Shown here piece after piece: positions 6,606-15,055 of a stretch of DNA of 35,245 nt (position 1 is the first letter of the stretch; every line of letters begins with the position of its first letter). A program made the position numbers and the translations under genes. The notes under the pieces are model-generated. The model was given only the letters and a program-made list of their open reading frames with translations, had not been told where the DNA came from and ran no database searches. Origin of the DNA: Gemmatimonadota bacterium (lineage in GTDB: Bacteria > Gemmatimonadota > Gemmatimonadetes > Gemmatimonadales > Gemmatimonadaceae); contig JARIFA010000019.1 in the NCBI GenBank assembly GCA_031127075.1, positions 1-35,245 on the forward strand, written 5' to 3'.

Positions 6606-7627
6606 GCGGTCCGCCAGCGCTCCACCCGGTCGAGCACGTCGCGCACCGTGATGCGCGGCATCCGGCCCGGCCGGTTCTCCATCGAGATGGGATAGTCCTC
6701 ACCGGGGTCGCCGTAGGCGTCGATCATCAGGTCGCCGAACTTCCGGTACGGGCCGACGCGCTTGGGGTTCGAGTACGCGATGAGGCTGACCACCGGTCGG
6801 TCGAGGGCGACGGTGATGTGCAGCGGACCGGTGTCGGGTGAGAGGACGAGCGCCGCGCCCTCAAGGATCCCCACGAGGCCGCGAAGGCCCCCCTGACCGA
6901 GCGCGCTGTGCACCGGCGCGCGGCTCTGGTCGAGGATCACCCGTTCGGCGTGCACCTCGCGCGGGGAGCGCGCCCCCACGAGCACCGGCTGCAGCCCGAA
7001 GTCGTGCCAGAGCGCGTCGCACACCGCCGCCCAGCGCTCGGGGATCCAGTCCTTCTCCGGCTTGCTCGTCGCCACGACGATCGGGGCGATCGGGCGGTCG
7101 AATCGCGCGAGGAACGCGCGCTGCGCGTCCCGCTCGGCGGCGTCCCAGGGGCCGAGGCCCCAGCGCACCGGGTGGTGCGGGACCTCGAGCCAGTCACAGA
7201 ACTCGAGGTACTGGTCCTGCACGTGCTGCATCGGGTGCGGCGGGATGCGATGCGTGGTGAAGAGCCAGTTGCCGTCGCGCGCGCGCGCGCGGTCGAAGCC
7301 GAGCTTCACCGGGGCGTCCGTCATCCCCGTGATGATCCCCGCCTTGAGGTACACCTGCAGGTTGATGACGAGGTCGAACCGCCGGTCCGCGAGCGTGCGC
7401 CGGAGGTCGAGGAACCCCCGCAGCCCCGCCCGGCGCTCGAAGAGCACGATCTCGTCCACCATCGGGTGCCCGCGCACGAGCCCGGCCGGCCCAGGCTGCA
7501 ACACCCAGGTGACGTGCATCGCCGGGTGATGCCGCTTGAGGGCGGTGAGCACGGGGAGCACGTGCACGACGTCGCCGACGGCCGACATCATCACGATGCA
7601 GACGCGGTCGAGCGGGACGCGGCTCAC
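6566..7627 (-). CDS. Glycosyltransferase family 9 (heptosyltransferase-like)
   Basis: 353 residues from a GTG at 7627 that overlaps the TGA of the upstream kinase gene (GTGA). The frame stays open further upstream, but that part is an out-of-frame shadow of the kinase gene and lacks family similarity. The start V-C-I-V-M-M-S-A-V-G-D-V-V-H-V-L-P and the C-terminal donor-site motif S-P-D-T-G-P-L-H-I-T-V-A-L-D-R-P-V-V identify GT9, enzymes that add heptose from ADP-heptose to the LPS inner core at the inner face of the membrane. The end, N-P-K-R-V-G-P-Y-R-K-F, is also typical. Pairing with a Kdo-kinase-like gene supports an LPS-core role; the exact acceptor cannot be read from the sequence. Confidence 0.92.
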   Translation of the reverse strand: MSRVPLDRVCIVMMSAVGDVVHVLPVLTALKRHHPAMHVTWVLQPGPAGLVRGHPMVDEIVLFERRAGLRGFLDLRRTLADRRFDLVINLQVYLKAGIITGMTDAPVKLGFDRARARDGNWLFTTHRIPPHPMQHVQDQYLEFCDWLEVPHHPVRWGLGPWDAAERDAQRAFLARFDRPIAPIVVATSKPEKDWIPERWAAVCDALWHDFGLQPVLVGARSPREVHAERVILDQSRAPVHSALGQGGLRGLVGILEGAALVLSPDTGPLHITVALDRPVVSLIAYSNPKRVGPYRKFGDLMIDAYGDPGEDYPISMENRPGRMPRITVRDVLDRVERWRTAYATDAARTTPRA

Positions 7628-8391
7628 GCGTGGGCCTCGACGAGCGCGGTGAGCTGCGCGATCGCGGCGTCGTCGACGGCGAGCCCGTGGCGGGTCCGCC
7701 ACTTCCGGAGGGAGCGCACGAGGCGCGCCAGATTCCGCGCGCCGACCGTCCCGTCGTTCGGGCGCCCGAAGACCACGCGGTCCACGTCCAGCGCCCACGC
7801 CTGCCACCGACGTCCCTCCTCGACGAGGTAGACGTTCTTCGCGTTCAGGTCGGCGTGCCACGCGCCGGCGGCCTGCAGGTCGCGGAGGAGCAGGGCGACC
7901 GCCGTCAGGATCCCCTCGCGGGCGGTCGCGTCCGCGAGGCGCCAGCGGTCCGGGAGGTCCGCGCCGGCCGGCAGCCGGCGGGTCGCGACGTCGATGCGGC
8001 AGAGGCCCGGGCCAGCGGGGTACAGCGCATAGGCGACGACGTCCGGCGTGCGCACCCCCGCGTCCTGCAGCCGGAGGGCGATCTCCAGCTCATCCGGCGC
8101 CCGCCCGGGGGCGAGGAACCGATCCCCTTGCAGTGGGCCCAAGAGTCCCCCGTGCCGTGACCGGCGCACCACGACGGCCGTGGCACCGCAGGGCAGGGTG
8201 GCACCCCACGCGGTCCCTCGGCCCGCGAACGCCTGCGCTTCGGGTGCCATCGCCGCCCAGGCGTGCAGTGTCGGCGCGACGCGGAGGGCCGCGCGCACAC
8301 CCGCCACGGCGCCGGTGCGGGCCACCGCGGTGATGCCGCCAATCTCGAGCTGCTCGTAGCCGGCGGGCGCGACGACGCCGGCCGCGGTCAC
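7624..8391 (-). CDS. Kdo/WaaP-type lipopolysaccharide core kinase
   Basis: 255 residues, GTG at 8391 overlapping the TGA of the cyclase gene by 4 bp. The kinase core is recognisable: catalytic loop A-W-H-A-D-L-N-A-K-N-V-Y-L near residue 185 (catalytic Asp and metal-binding Asn) and A-L-D-V-D-R-V as the DFG equivalent. This H-x-D-L-N-x-x-N form is typical of the Kdo kinase (KdkA)/WaaP family, which phosphorylates Kdo or heptose of the LPS inner core. The overlap with the GT9 gene downstream fits a shared core-assembly job. An aminoglycoside-phosphotransferase-like relative is a less likely alternative. Confidence 0.85.
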   Translation of the reverse strand: MTAAGVVAPAGYEQLEIGGITAVARTGAVAGVRAALRVAPTLHAWAAMAPEAQAFAGRGTAWGATLPCGATAVVVRRSRHGGLLGPLQGDRFLAPGRAPDELEIALRLQDAGVRTPDVVAYALYPAGPGLCRIDVATRRLPAGADLPDRWRLADATAREGILTAVALLLRDLQAAGAWHADLNAKNVYLVEEGRRWQAWALDVDRVVFGRPNDGTVGARNLARLVRSLRKWRTRHGLAVDDAAIAQLTALVEAHA

Positions 8392-10022
8392 CGCTGCACG
8401 CGGAAGACCGGGAGCGGCTGGCTCTTCCCCTTGAGCTCCATCGGTGGGAGCGCGTCGAGCGGTGGTGGTGACGCGAGGGCGTCGCGGAATGGTGAGGAGA
8501 TGAGGATCTCCCCGGGGCCCGCCGCGCCGCAGAGCCGGCTCGACACGTTCACGGAGTCGCCGATCACCGTGTACTCGAGCCGACGGTCACTCCCGATGTT
8601 CCCGGCGAAGACATCCCCGACGTTTAGGCCGATGCCGATCTCCAGCGTCGGACGCTGTTCGGCCCGCCACCGTGCGTTGAGCGCGTCGAGGCCGGTCATC
8701 ATGTCGAGCGCCGCCTGCATCGCCCGATCGCAGTCGTCGAGGGCGCCGATCGGCGCCCCCCACTGCGCCATCACCGCGTCGCCGATGAACTTGTCGAGCG
8801 TGCCGCCGTGCCGGAACACGCACTCCACCATCTCGGTGAAGTACTCGGTGAGGAGCCGCGCCATCGCATCGGGATTCATCGTCTCCGAGAGCGCGGTGAA
8901 GCCGCGGATGTCGCTGAAGAGCACCGCCACCCGGCGCTTGTCGCCGCCGAGCTTCACCGCCTCGGGGCTCGAGGCGATCCGCGCCGCCAGCGCCGGGGTG
9001 AAGAAGCGCTCGAAATTGCTCCGGGCGAGCGCCTCGCGACGGATCCGGTCCGCGAGCTGCCCGTTCTCCAGCGCCACCGAGGCGAGTCCCGCGAACGCGA
9101 TCAGGAAGTCGAGGTCCGATTCGACGAATTTCCGGATCGAGAAGTTGTCGACGTAGAGGATGCCGAGCACCCGCATCTCACCGCTCACCAGCGGGACGCA
9201 CATCGCGGAGCGGACCTTCTGCATCACGATCGACTGCCCCGTGAAGCGCTGATCCTCCGCCGCGTCATCCGACAGAATCGCGACCTGCTGTTCCACCGCC
9301 GTCTGCGCGATTGACTGCGGCACCGCGCCCGGCGCGTCGCTGCCGCGCCGGTCCCGCGAGAGTTTCGGGGTGAGCTGCCCGGCGGCGTCGGTGAGCAGGA
9401 TCGCGCAGCGGTCCGTCTCCAGTACCTGAAAGGCGTACTCGACGATCTTCTCGAGCAGTGCGTCGATGTCGACCGATTTGCCGAGCCCCTTCGAAACTTC
9501 CAGCAGGATGTCGAGGCGACGCCGATCGCTCCCGCGGCGGTCGCCGTCCGCCTCGGCCGGGGCAGCGCCAAGGACGGCGGTGCCCGCTCTCGGGATCTGC
9601 CGGACGATCGTGCCACCCACGGGGGCGTCCGCCATCGCGCGGCCGGCCGGCTCGGCCGCCCGCGGGGGGTGCAGCGGACGCACGGGAGCGACCAGCGGTT
9701 TCGCGGGCGTCGCCGCGGGCGTCGCTGCGGGCGTGATCGCCACCGCCTCGACCCGGAAGGCGACCTTGCCGAACATCACCTCGTCGCCGACCTGCGCCAC
9801 GGCCGTCTCGATCGCGGTCCCGTTCACGAACGTCCCGTTGCTCGAACCGAGGTCGCGGACCTCGATTCCCTCCGGCCGTGCCCGGAGCTCCGCGTGCTGA
9901 CGCGAGACCGTCGCGTCCACCACGGCGAGGTCGCTTGTCACCGCGCGCCCGACGATCACGACGTCGCGGTCGGCGAACTCGCCGTGCTGCGCGGTGGAGA
10001 TCCCGACAAGGCGGTAGGACAT
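8388..10022 (-). CDS. FHA-GAF-class III adenylate cyclase
   Basis: 544 residues in three parts. Residues ~1-95 form an FHA phosphothreonine-binding domain (S-R-Q-H-A-E-L and G-S-S-N-G-T-F-V-N-G). A Pro/Ala-rich linker follows, including T-P-A-A repeats. Residues ~165-330 form a GAF sensor domain, and ~350-544 a class III nucleotide cyclase. In the cyclase, D371 and D415 are the two metal ligands, K411 and T485 are the pair that selects ATP, and N492 and R496 are the transition-state residues; all are present, so it should be an active cAMP-forming homodimer. No membrane segment is seen. A CATATT element sits six bases before the ATG. The gene overlaps the LPS kinase gene by 4 bp, suggesting co-expression. 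Confidence 0.93.
   Translation of the reverse strand: MSYRLVGISTAQHGEFADRDVVIVGRAVTSDLAVVDATVSRQHAELRARPEGIEVRDLGSSNGTFVNGTAIETAVAQVGDEVMFGKVAFRVEAVAITPAATPAATPAKPLVAPVRPLHPPRAAEPAGRAMADAPVGGTIVRQIPRAGTAVLGAAPAEADGDRRGSDRRRLDILLEVSKGLGKSVDIDALLEKIVEYAFQVLETDRCAILLTDAAGQLTPKLSRDRRGSDAPGAVPQSIAQTAVEQQVAILSDDAAEDQRFTGQSIVMQKVRSAMCVPLVSGEMRVLGILYVDNFSIRKFVESDLDFLIAFAGLASVALENGQLADRIRREALARSNFERFFTPALAARIASSPEAVKLGGDKRRVAVLFSDIRGFTALSETMNPDAMARLLTEYFTEMVECVFRHGGTLDKFIGDAVMAQWGAPIGALDDCDRAMQAALDMMTGLDALNARWRAEQRPTLEIGIGLNVGDVFAGNIGSDRRLEYTVIGDSVNVSSRLCGAAGPGEILISSPFRDALASPPPLDALPPMELKGKSQPLPVFRVQR
9703..9738. repeat. Three imperfect 12-bp tandem units in the cyclase linker
   Basis: GCGGGCGTCGCC, GCGGGCGTCGCT and GCGGGCGTGATC lie head to tail at 9703-9738. 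They encode repeated T-P-A-A residues in the flexible linker between the FHA and GAF domains, where length variation would be tolerated. Confidence 0.85.
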
Positions 10023-10028
10023 GCCGGA

Positions 10029-10034
10029 AATATG
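10029..10034 (-). promoter_or_regulatory. Candidate leaderless -10 element of the cyclase gene
   Basis: CATATT (10034-10029, minus) lies exactly six bases before the ATG at 10022, the same spacing as for the genes at 1473 and 15018. No ribosome site intervenes. The 77-bp region 10023-10099 also has to hold the promoter of the divergent barrel-protein gene, for which I see no clear elements. Confidence 0.35.
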
Positions 10035-10099
10035 CCGTCCCCGTCGAGGGGGCGCGATGGTTGTCGTCTGCGTTGCCGTCGGGCGAGATTTCGACGACG

Positions 10100-12163
10100 A
10101 TGATGCGCCTGCGCGGTCGGTCCCTCTGCCTCAGCGTCGTGCTCCTCGCCCCCGCGCCGATGGTCGCGCAGGGTGGGTGGGACGACCCCGCCGCCCGGTC
10201 GCTCGTCCAGGCGGCCGTCGCCCGGCGCGGGGCCCAGCTCGCCGACTCGGCGCTCCGGGACTACGCCGCCCGCGCGCACGGCTTCGTGACCTTCCTCGCG
10301 CAGCTCGGCGAGGGCTTCACCCTGCCGCCCGCCGTCATCAAGTCCGACGAACTGATGGTCGACGTCCTCTGGCAGGCACCCAACCGGGCCGTGCAGCGCA
10401 TCGTGGGGCGACGGGACACGCTGCTCCTCCCGAGCGACATGCAGTACCACCGCGATCATCTGGCGATCGTCCAGAACGACTTCCCCGCGATCATCCGGCT
10501 CGGCGACGGCGATGAGGTCCGCGACGTCCCACACCCGCTCTCGCCGGAGGGGATGGCGACATACGAGTACCGGGTGAGCGACTCCCTCGCGATCCGTGCC
10601 GGCGCCCGCGCCATCGACGTGATCGTCGTCGAGCTCCGACCCCGCGACCCGACCCGACCCGCCGCGGTCGGCGCCGTCTATCTCGATCGGGGGACCTCGG
10701 CCGTGGTCCGGATGACGCTCTCCTTCACCAGGGCGGCGCTGAAGGACCCGCAGCTGGAGGACGTCTCGGTCATTCTCGAGAACGGACTGATCGACGGCCG
10801 CTTCTGGCTCCCACGCCGCCAGGAGATCGAGATCCGGCGCACGGCCACCTGGATGGACTTCCCGGCTCGGGGCATCATCCGTGGCCGGTGGGAGATCTGC
10901 TGCATCGAGACCAATCGCTCCCCCGCCCCCGAGCGCTTCGCCGGGCCGGAGATCACCGAGGCCCCCCGCCGGGAACAGCGCGCCTTCCCCTTCGAGGGCG
11001 CCATCCTCGAGGCGCTGCCCGAGGAGGTCCGGGCGCTCGATGCCGAGGAGGTGCGACGGGTGCAGGAGGAGGCGCGAGCCCTCGTCCGCGCGGCGGCTCT
11101 CACGCGAACGCGACTCACCCGCCCGGCCGCCCGTCGCGTCTCTGATCTCGTCCGCGTCAATCGCGTGGAGGGGCTCGCCCTCGGTGGCGGGCTCTCTCAC
11201 CTCCTCGGGGGCGGGCTCAACGTCGGCGTCCTCGGCCGGGTCGGGCTCGCCGACCACGCCTGGAAGGGCCGCGCGTCCGTCGGGTGGCGCTCGGCGCGCG
11301 ACGCGCGTGTCGAGCTCGAGGGACTCGTGGACTTCGCCGAAGCCGGGGGGATCGCCGAGGTCAGCGGCCTGCGGAACTCCATCGCCGCCCAGGAGTTCGG
11401 AAGCGATTGGACCGACCCGTATCGGGTGGCCGGTGGGGCGCTGCGATGGCAGTCGGCGCCGTCGGGGCGGACTCGCTGGGGGGCCGAGCTGGCGCGTGAG
11501 CGCCACGAGCCGGTGGCCGTCAACGCCACTCCCGCCACCGGTGGATACGAGCCGACGCTGGCGGTCGATCCGGTGACGCTGTCGCGCCTCGGCGTGCTCT
11601 GGACCCGTGCGGTCGCGTCGGATCCCCGCGCGCCGCAGTGGTCCGCGCGGATCGCCGCCTCCGGCGCGCGCGTCGTGCCGACGGCCGATGGGACGTCCAC
11701 TCACCTTGGACGGCTCGAGCTGGAGGTCGAGGGGCGACGTTCTGTCGGCGGCGGCAGTCTCGTCGCGCGGACGATTGGCGTGGGCACGACGGCAGGTACC
11801 GGGGTGCCGACACAGCTCGGGGCGTTCTTCGGCGGTCCGCTCACGGCGCCCGGGCATGCCTTCCACGCTCTGCGCGGCGCGGTGGGGGTGGCGCAGCGAG
11901 TCGAGTGGCAGCGCACGGTCCCGTCCGGGGCCCTCACGCTCGGGCGGTTCGGGCGCGTGCCCACCACCCTCACCGTGGCGCCCTACTGGCACGGCGTCGC
12001 CATCCTCGGGGCGGACCGACGCGGATGGCGTCACGAACCGGCAATCGGTCTCGGCGTCATCGGGCTCTTCGATCTCCTGCGCGTCGACGTCGCCCGGCCC
12101 CTGCGCGGCGGGCCCTGGCGCCTGAGCGTCGACTTGCGCCGCGACCTCTGGCCAGTGCTCTGA
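10100..12163 (+). CDS. Predicted outer-membrane beta-barrel protein (DUF5686-like)
   Basis: 687 residues from ATG 10100; a second ATG at 10103 is equally good. Residues 1-26 look like a signal peptide (R-L-R-G-R, a hydrophobic core, cleavage about M-V-A|Q). Residues ~30-330 form a soluble part with alternating beta segments, including R-R-D-T-L-L-L-P-S-D and Y-L-D-R-G-T-S-A-V-V-R-M. From ~350 to the end the pattern is of repeated amphipathic strands rich in Gly, Arg and Trp (G-L-A-L-G-G-G-L-S-H-L-L, R-A-S-V-G-W-R-S-A), ending in L-R-R-D-L-W-P-V-L, as expected for a barrel. The arrangement recalls DUF5686-type surface proteins of the FCB group. The substrate or partner is unknown. Upstream codons back to 9878 are open but antisense to the cyclase gene and lack a signal peptide. 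Confidence 0.75.
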   Translation: MMRLRGRSLCLSVVLLAPAPMVAQGGWDDPAARSLVQAAVARRGAQLADSALRDYAARAHGFVTFLAQLGEGFTLPPAVIKSDELMVDVLWQAPNRAVQRIVGRRDTLLLPSDMQYHRDHLAIVQNDFPAIIRLGDGDEVRDVPHPLSPEGMATYEYRVSDSLAIRAGARAIDVIVVELRPRDPTRPAAVGAVYLDRGTSAVVRMTLSFTRAALKDPQLEDVSVILENGLIDGRFWLPRRQEIEIRRTATWMDFPARGIIRGRWEICCIETNRSPAPERFAGPEITEAPRREQRAFPFEGAILEALPEEVRALDAEEVRRVQEEARALVRAAALTRTRLTRPAARRVSDLVRVNRVEGLALGGGLSHLLGGGLNVGVLGRVGLADHAWKGRASVGWRSARDARVELEGLVDFAEAGGIAEVSGLRNSIAAQEFGSDWTDPYRVAGGALRWQSAPSGRTRWGAELARERHEPVAVNATPATGGYEPTLAVDPVTLSRLGVLWTRAVASDPRAPQWSARIAASGARVVPTADGTSTHLGRLELEVEGRRSVGGGSLVARTIGVGTTAGTGVPTQLGAFFGGPLTAPGHAFHALRGAVGVAQRVEWQRTVPSGALTLGRFGRVPTTLTVAPYWHGVAILGADRRGWRHEPAIGLGVIGLFDLLRVDVARPLRGGPWRLSVDLRRDLWPVL

Positions 12164-12198
12164 GTCGTCCCGCTGCTGGTCTGCCGCTGCCGATGGCG

Positions 12199-12205
12199 TA
12201 GATTG
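12199..12205 (+). promoter_or_regulatory. Candidate -10 element for the ATPase-receiver gene
   Basis: TAGATTG at 12199 resembles the other TAGNTT elements in the window. A weak CTGGTC lies 17 bp upstream in the -35 position. It would give a leader of about 25-30 bases, which contains AGGACG just before the ATG at 12237 as a modest ribosome site. Confidence 0.35.
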
Positions 12206-12236
12206 CGTTCGACTCTCACGCGGGGACCACAGGACG

Positions 12237-14570
12237 ATGGCGAGTGCGCGGCAGCCGGCACGGGATGAATGGGTTCTCGGAGCCCTCGCGGATCGGCTGA
12301 CGGCCGAACAGGCGGACGAGCTCCGGGGTGCCGGAGTGATGAGCGTCTGGGAGGCGGTGCTTGAGCGGAAGTGGCTCGCCGATGAGGAGGTCGCCGACGC
12401 CGTCGCCGCGCGGTATCGCCTGAAGCGCACCACGCTGACGGACGTCGATCCACGGGCCAAGGATTTCCTCCCTGAGGGACTCGCCCGGAAATACCAGGTC
12501 GTGCCCCTCGCCGTCACCGACTCCGCCGTCGACATCGGCACGGCTGACCCGCTCGACCTCGATGCGGAGCGCGCCATTGCCTTCGCCCTCGGGCGTCAGG
12601 TCCGGATGCAGATCGCGTCGCCCCGGGAGATCGTTAAGCGACTGGAGACGCTCTATCGGGAACGCGACGTCCTCGAGGAGATCGTCTCCAGTATGACGGG
12701 GAGCTACGAGGTCCAGGCGATCGATGAGGCGGCAGAGGACTCCGAGCTCGATATCGGCATCGATCGGTCGGGGGACCGTCCGGTCATTCAACTTGTCGAC
12801 CGGATCATCGCTGAGGGGATCAGGGCCCGCGCGTCGGACATCCACCTCGAGCCCGAGGAGACGGGCGTCGCGGTGCGGTATCGCATCGACGGTGTGCTCC
12901 GGCAGGTGATGGTCCTCCCCAAGGCCGCGAAGGTGCCGCTCGCGTCGCGCATCAAGATCATGGCGCAGCTCGACATCGCCGATCGGTTACGGCCGCAGGA
13001 CGGGCGCGCCCGCGTCGCCGTCGGCGGCAATCGGGTTGACCTGCGCGTCTCGACACTCCCGGCGGCGCAGGGGGAGAAGGTCGTCATCCGAATCCTCGAC
13101 CAGCGCTCGACGGTCCTCTCGCTCGACAGCCTCGGGCTCCTCGAAGACGAGCGCACCCGCATTGATGCCCTCCTCGACGCGCGGGAGGGCATCGTCCTCG
13201 TGACCGGACCGACCGGCTCGGGCAAGACGACCACGCTCTATTCGATGCTCCGCGCCGTCCAGGCACGCGGCGTCAACATCGTCACGGTCGAGGATCCGGT
13301 GGAGTACCGCCTCCCCGGTATCGTGCAGGTGCAGGTGAATGAAAAAGCAGGGCTCACCTTTCCGTCCGCCCTCCGCTCGATCCTCCGACAGGACCCCGAC
13401 GTCATCCTCGTCGGTGAGATCCGTGACCACGAGACGGCGACGATCGCCGTGCAGGCCTCGCTCACGGGCCACCTGGTGCTCAGCACGCTCCACACCAACG
13501 ACGCCGTCAGTGCCGTGACACGCCTGGTCGACATCGGGGTCGAGTCGTATAAGATCGCCGCGGCGCTGAAGGGCGTGGTGGCACAGCGGCTGATGCGCCG
13601 TCTCTGTCCGGCCTGCAGCGAGCCGGCACCGGACGACATCCCGGATCGCTTGCGTCGGTTCTTCCCCAATGCGTCGCAGGTTCGTCGAGCCGTTGGGTGC
13701 GCCGACTGCTCGATGACCGGGTATCGCGGCCGTCTCGCCATCGAGGAGGTCCTCACGGTCAGCGAGGAGGTCGGGCGGCGGATCGGGGGGGTGCAGCCCC
13801 TCGACCGGATCGCGGACGCGGCACGCGAAGCGGGGTTACTCTCGCTCTGGGAGTCGGGCGTGGAGCACGTCTGCCGTGGCGAGACCACGGTGGTCGAGTT
13901 GCTGCGCGTCCTCGAGGCGCCGCCGGAGGCGCTGCCGTCCGCAGGGACCCCGATCGTGGAGGCACCGTCGGCGTCGGGGCCGCAGGTCGTCACCGCACCG
14001 CCGGCCAGTGAGAGCGCACCGAGGCCGCGCGGCGTCACTCCGCCGCGAGGGCTCGCGACCGACGGCCGCGAGAATCCCTCCGTTTCAGGGCCATCCCTGC
14101 GCTCCGGGACGCGGCACGCCGTGCCAAAGACCTTCTCCGGCGATGCCTTCGATCTCCTCGACGACCCGAGCACCGCGCCGCGTACCGTGCGCACGCTCCT
14201 CATCGTCGAGGATGAGGAGGCGCTCCGTCGCGTGATGAAGGATCTCCTCGAGCGGGAGGGATTCCGAGTGTTCGAGGCGGCCGATGGGGTCACGGCGCTG
14301 GAGGAGCTCGACCGGCACGCGCCGGACCTGATGGTCCTCGATCTCAACCTCCCGCGACTCGACGGCTACGGCGTGCTCTCGCACCTCCGCGCCCGCCCGG
14401 CGACCGCGAAGCTCCCGGTCATCGTCCTCACGGCGAAGGGGGACGAGGAGAGCGAAGTCCGCGTCTTCGAGTTCGGGGCCACCGATTACCTCACCAAGCC
14501 GTTCCGCGCCCGTGCCCTCTCCGCGCGCATCCACGCCATCCTCGAGCGCACGGCCGGGAAGGGGGCGTGA
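12237..14570 (+). CDS. PilB/GspE-type secretion ATPase fused to a C-terminal response-regulator receiver domain
   Basis: 777 residues. An N-terminal MshEN/GspE-N region (~50-160) is followed by the hexameric AAA-like ATPase of type IV pilus assembly or type II secretion: Walker A G324-P-T-G-S-G-K330-T-T, the Asp-box/Walker B stretch with Q-D-P-D-V-I-L-V-G-E-I-R-D, and the His-box S-T-L-H-T-N-D-A. A four-cysteine zinc site is complete (C457, C460, C488, C491). A Pro/Ala/Ser-rich linker (~560-650) leads to a full CheY-like receiver: acidic pocket E658-D659, phosphoacceptor D702 in L-D-L-N-L-P, T732 and K754-P. Canonical PilB/GspE ends after the zinc domain, so the receiver is an addition that may let a histidine kinase control the motor. 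No other pilus genes lie in the window. Confidence 0.95.
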   Translation: MASARQPARDEWVLGALADRLTAEQADELRGAGVMSVWEAVLERKWLADEEVADAVAARYRLKRTTLTDVDPRAKDFLPEGLARKYQVVPLAVTDSAVDIGTADPLDLDAERAIAFALGRQVRMQIASPREIVKRLETLYRERDVLEEIVSSMTGSYEVQAIDEAAEDSELDIGIDRSGDRPVIQLVDRIIAEGIRARASDIHLEPEETGVAVRYRIDGVLRQVMVLPKAAKVPLASRIKIMAQLDIADRLRPQDGRARVAVGGNRVDLRVSTLPAAQGEKVVIRILDQRSTVLSLDSLGLLEDERTRIDALLDAREGIVLVTGPTGSGKTTTLYSMLRAVQARGVNIVTVEDPVEYRLPGIVQVQVNEKAGLTFPSALRSILRQDPDVILVGEIRDHETATIAVQASLTGHLVLSTLHTNDAVSAVTRLVDIGVESYKIAAALKGVVAQRLMRRLCPACSEPAPDDIPDRLRRFFPNASQVRRAVGCADCSMTGYRGRLAIEEVLTVSEEVGRRIGGVQPLDRIADAAREAGLLSLWESGVEHVCRGETTVVELLRVLEAPPEALPSAGTPIVEAPSASGPQVVTAPPASESAPRPRGVTPPRGLATDGRENPSVSGPSLRSGTRHAVPKTFSGDAFDLLDDPSTAPRTVRTLLIVEDEEALRRVMKDLLEREGFRVFEAADGVTALEELDRHAPDLMVLDLNLPRLDGYGVLSHLRARPATAKLPVIVLTAKGDEESEVRVFEFGATDYLTKPFRARALSARIHAILERTAGKGA

Positions 14571-15055
14571 GCACCCACGTTCCCGCCACCGTGGGCGTCG
14601 TCGACGTGCTCGTCTGGCGGCCGGTCACGAGGGGATGGCAGGTCCTCGTCCTCCAACGCGCTTCGGGGACCCGGTGCCCCGGGTCGTGGGAGATGGTCCA
14701 CGGGAAGGTCGAGCCCGGGGAGCGCCTCGACGAGGCGGCTCGGCGCGAACTGCGCGAAGAGACCGGACTCGAGGCGGACCGCCTCCTCTCCGTGACGATG
14801 CACCCGTTCTATCTCGTCCCGGCCGCGCGCGTCGAACTCGCCGCGGTGTTCGCCGCCGTCGTGGCGCCTGAGGCGGCCGTCCGTCTCGGGCCGGAGCACC
14901 ACCGTCACGTCTGGCTCACCCCGTCGCAGGCACGGCGCCGTTTCAGCTGGCCCCACGAGCGTCGCTTCGTCGACGACGCGCGGCTCCTCCTCGCGACGCC
15001 CGAGGTCTGGGACGTCCTCAGCTGCCCGCCGTCCCCCGGTCCGTCGCCGTCCTGA
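14567..15055 (+). CDS. Nudix hydrolase
   Basis: 162 residues, GTG at 14567 overlapping the TGA of the ATPase gene (GTGA). The Nudix box is complete at residues 46-68: G-K-V-E-P-G-E-R-L-D-E-A-A-R-R-E-L-R-E-E. Such enzymes hydrolyse nucleoside diphosphates linked to another group. The context W-E-M-V-H-G-K-V-E-P-G-E resembles dihydroneopterin-triphosphate/dATP pyrophosphatases of the NudB type, but the substrate cannot be settled by eye. Its 3' end overlaps the convergent acyltransferase gene by 38 bp. Coupling to the ATPase is probably a matter of gene packing rather than shared function. Confidence 0.92.
   Translation: MSTHVPATVGVVDVLVWRPVTRGWQVLVLQRASGTRCPGSWEMVHGKVEPGERLDEAARRELREETGLEADRLLSVTMHPFYLVPAARVELAAVFAAVVAPEAAVRLGPEHHRHVWLTPSQARRRFSWPHERRFVDDARLLLATPEVWDVLSCPPSPGPSPS

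Noticed and set aside
7276-7291. Alternating CG run as a regulatory or Z-DNA element
   Set aside because: It lies inside the GT9 gene and is explained by R-A-R-A-R codons; nothing else supports a role.
9956-12577. A minus-strand open frame of 873 codons opposite the barrel-protein gene
   Set aside because: Low-complexity Arg/Gly/Pro/Asp composition and no motif; the plus strand has a signal peptide and barrel pattern.
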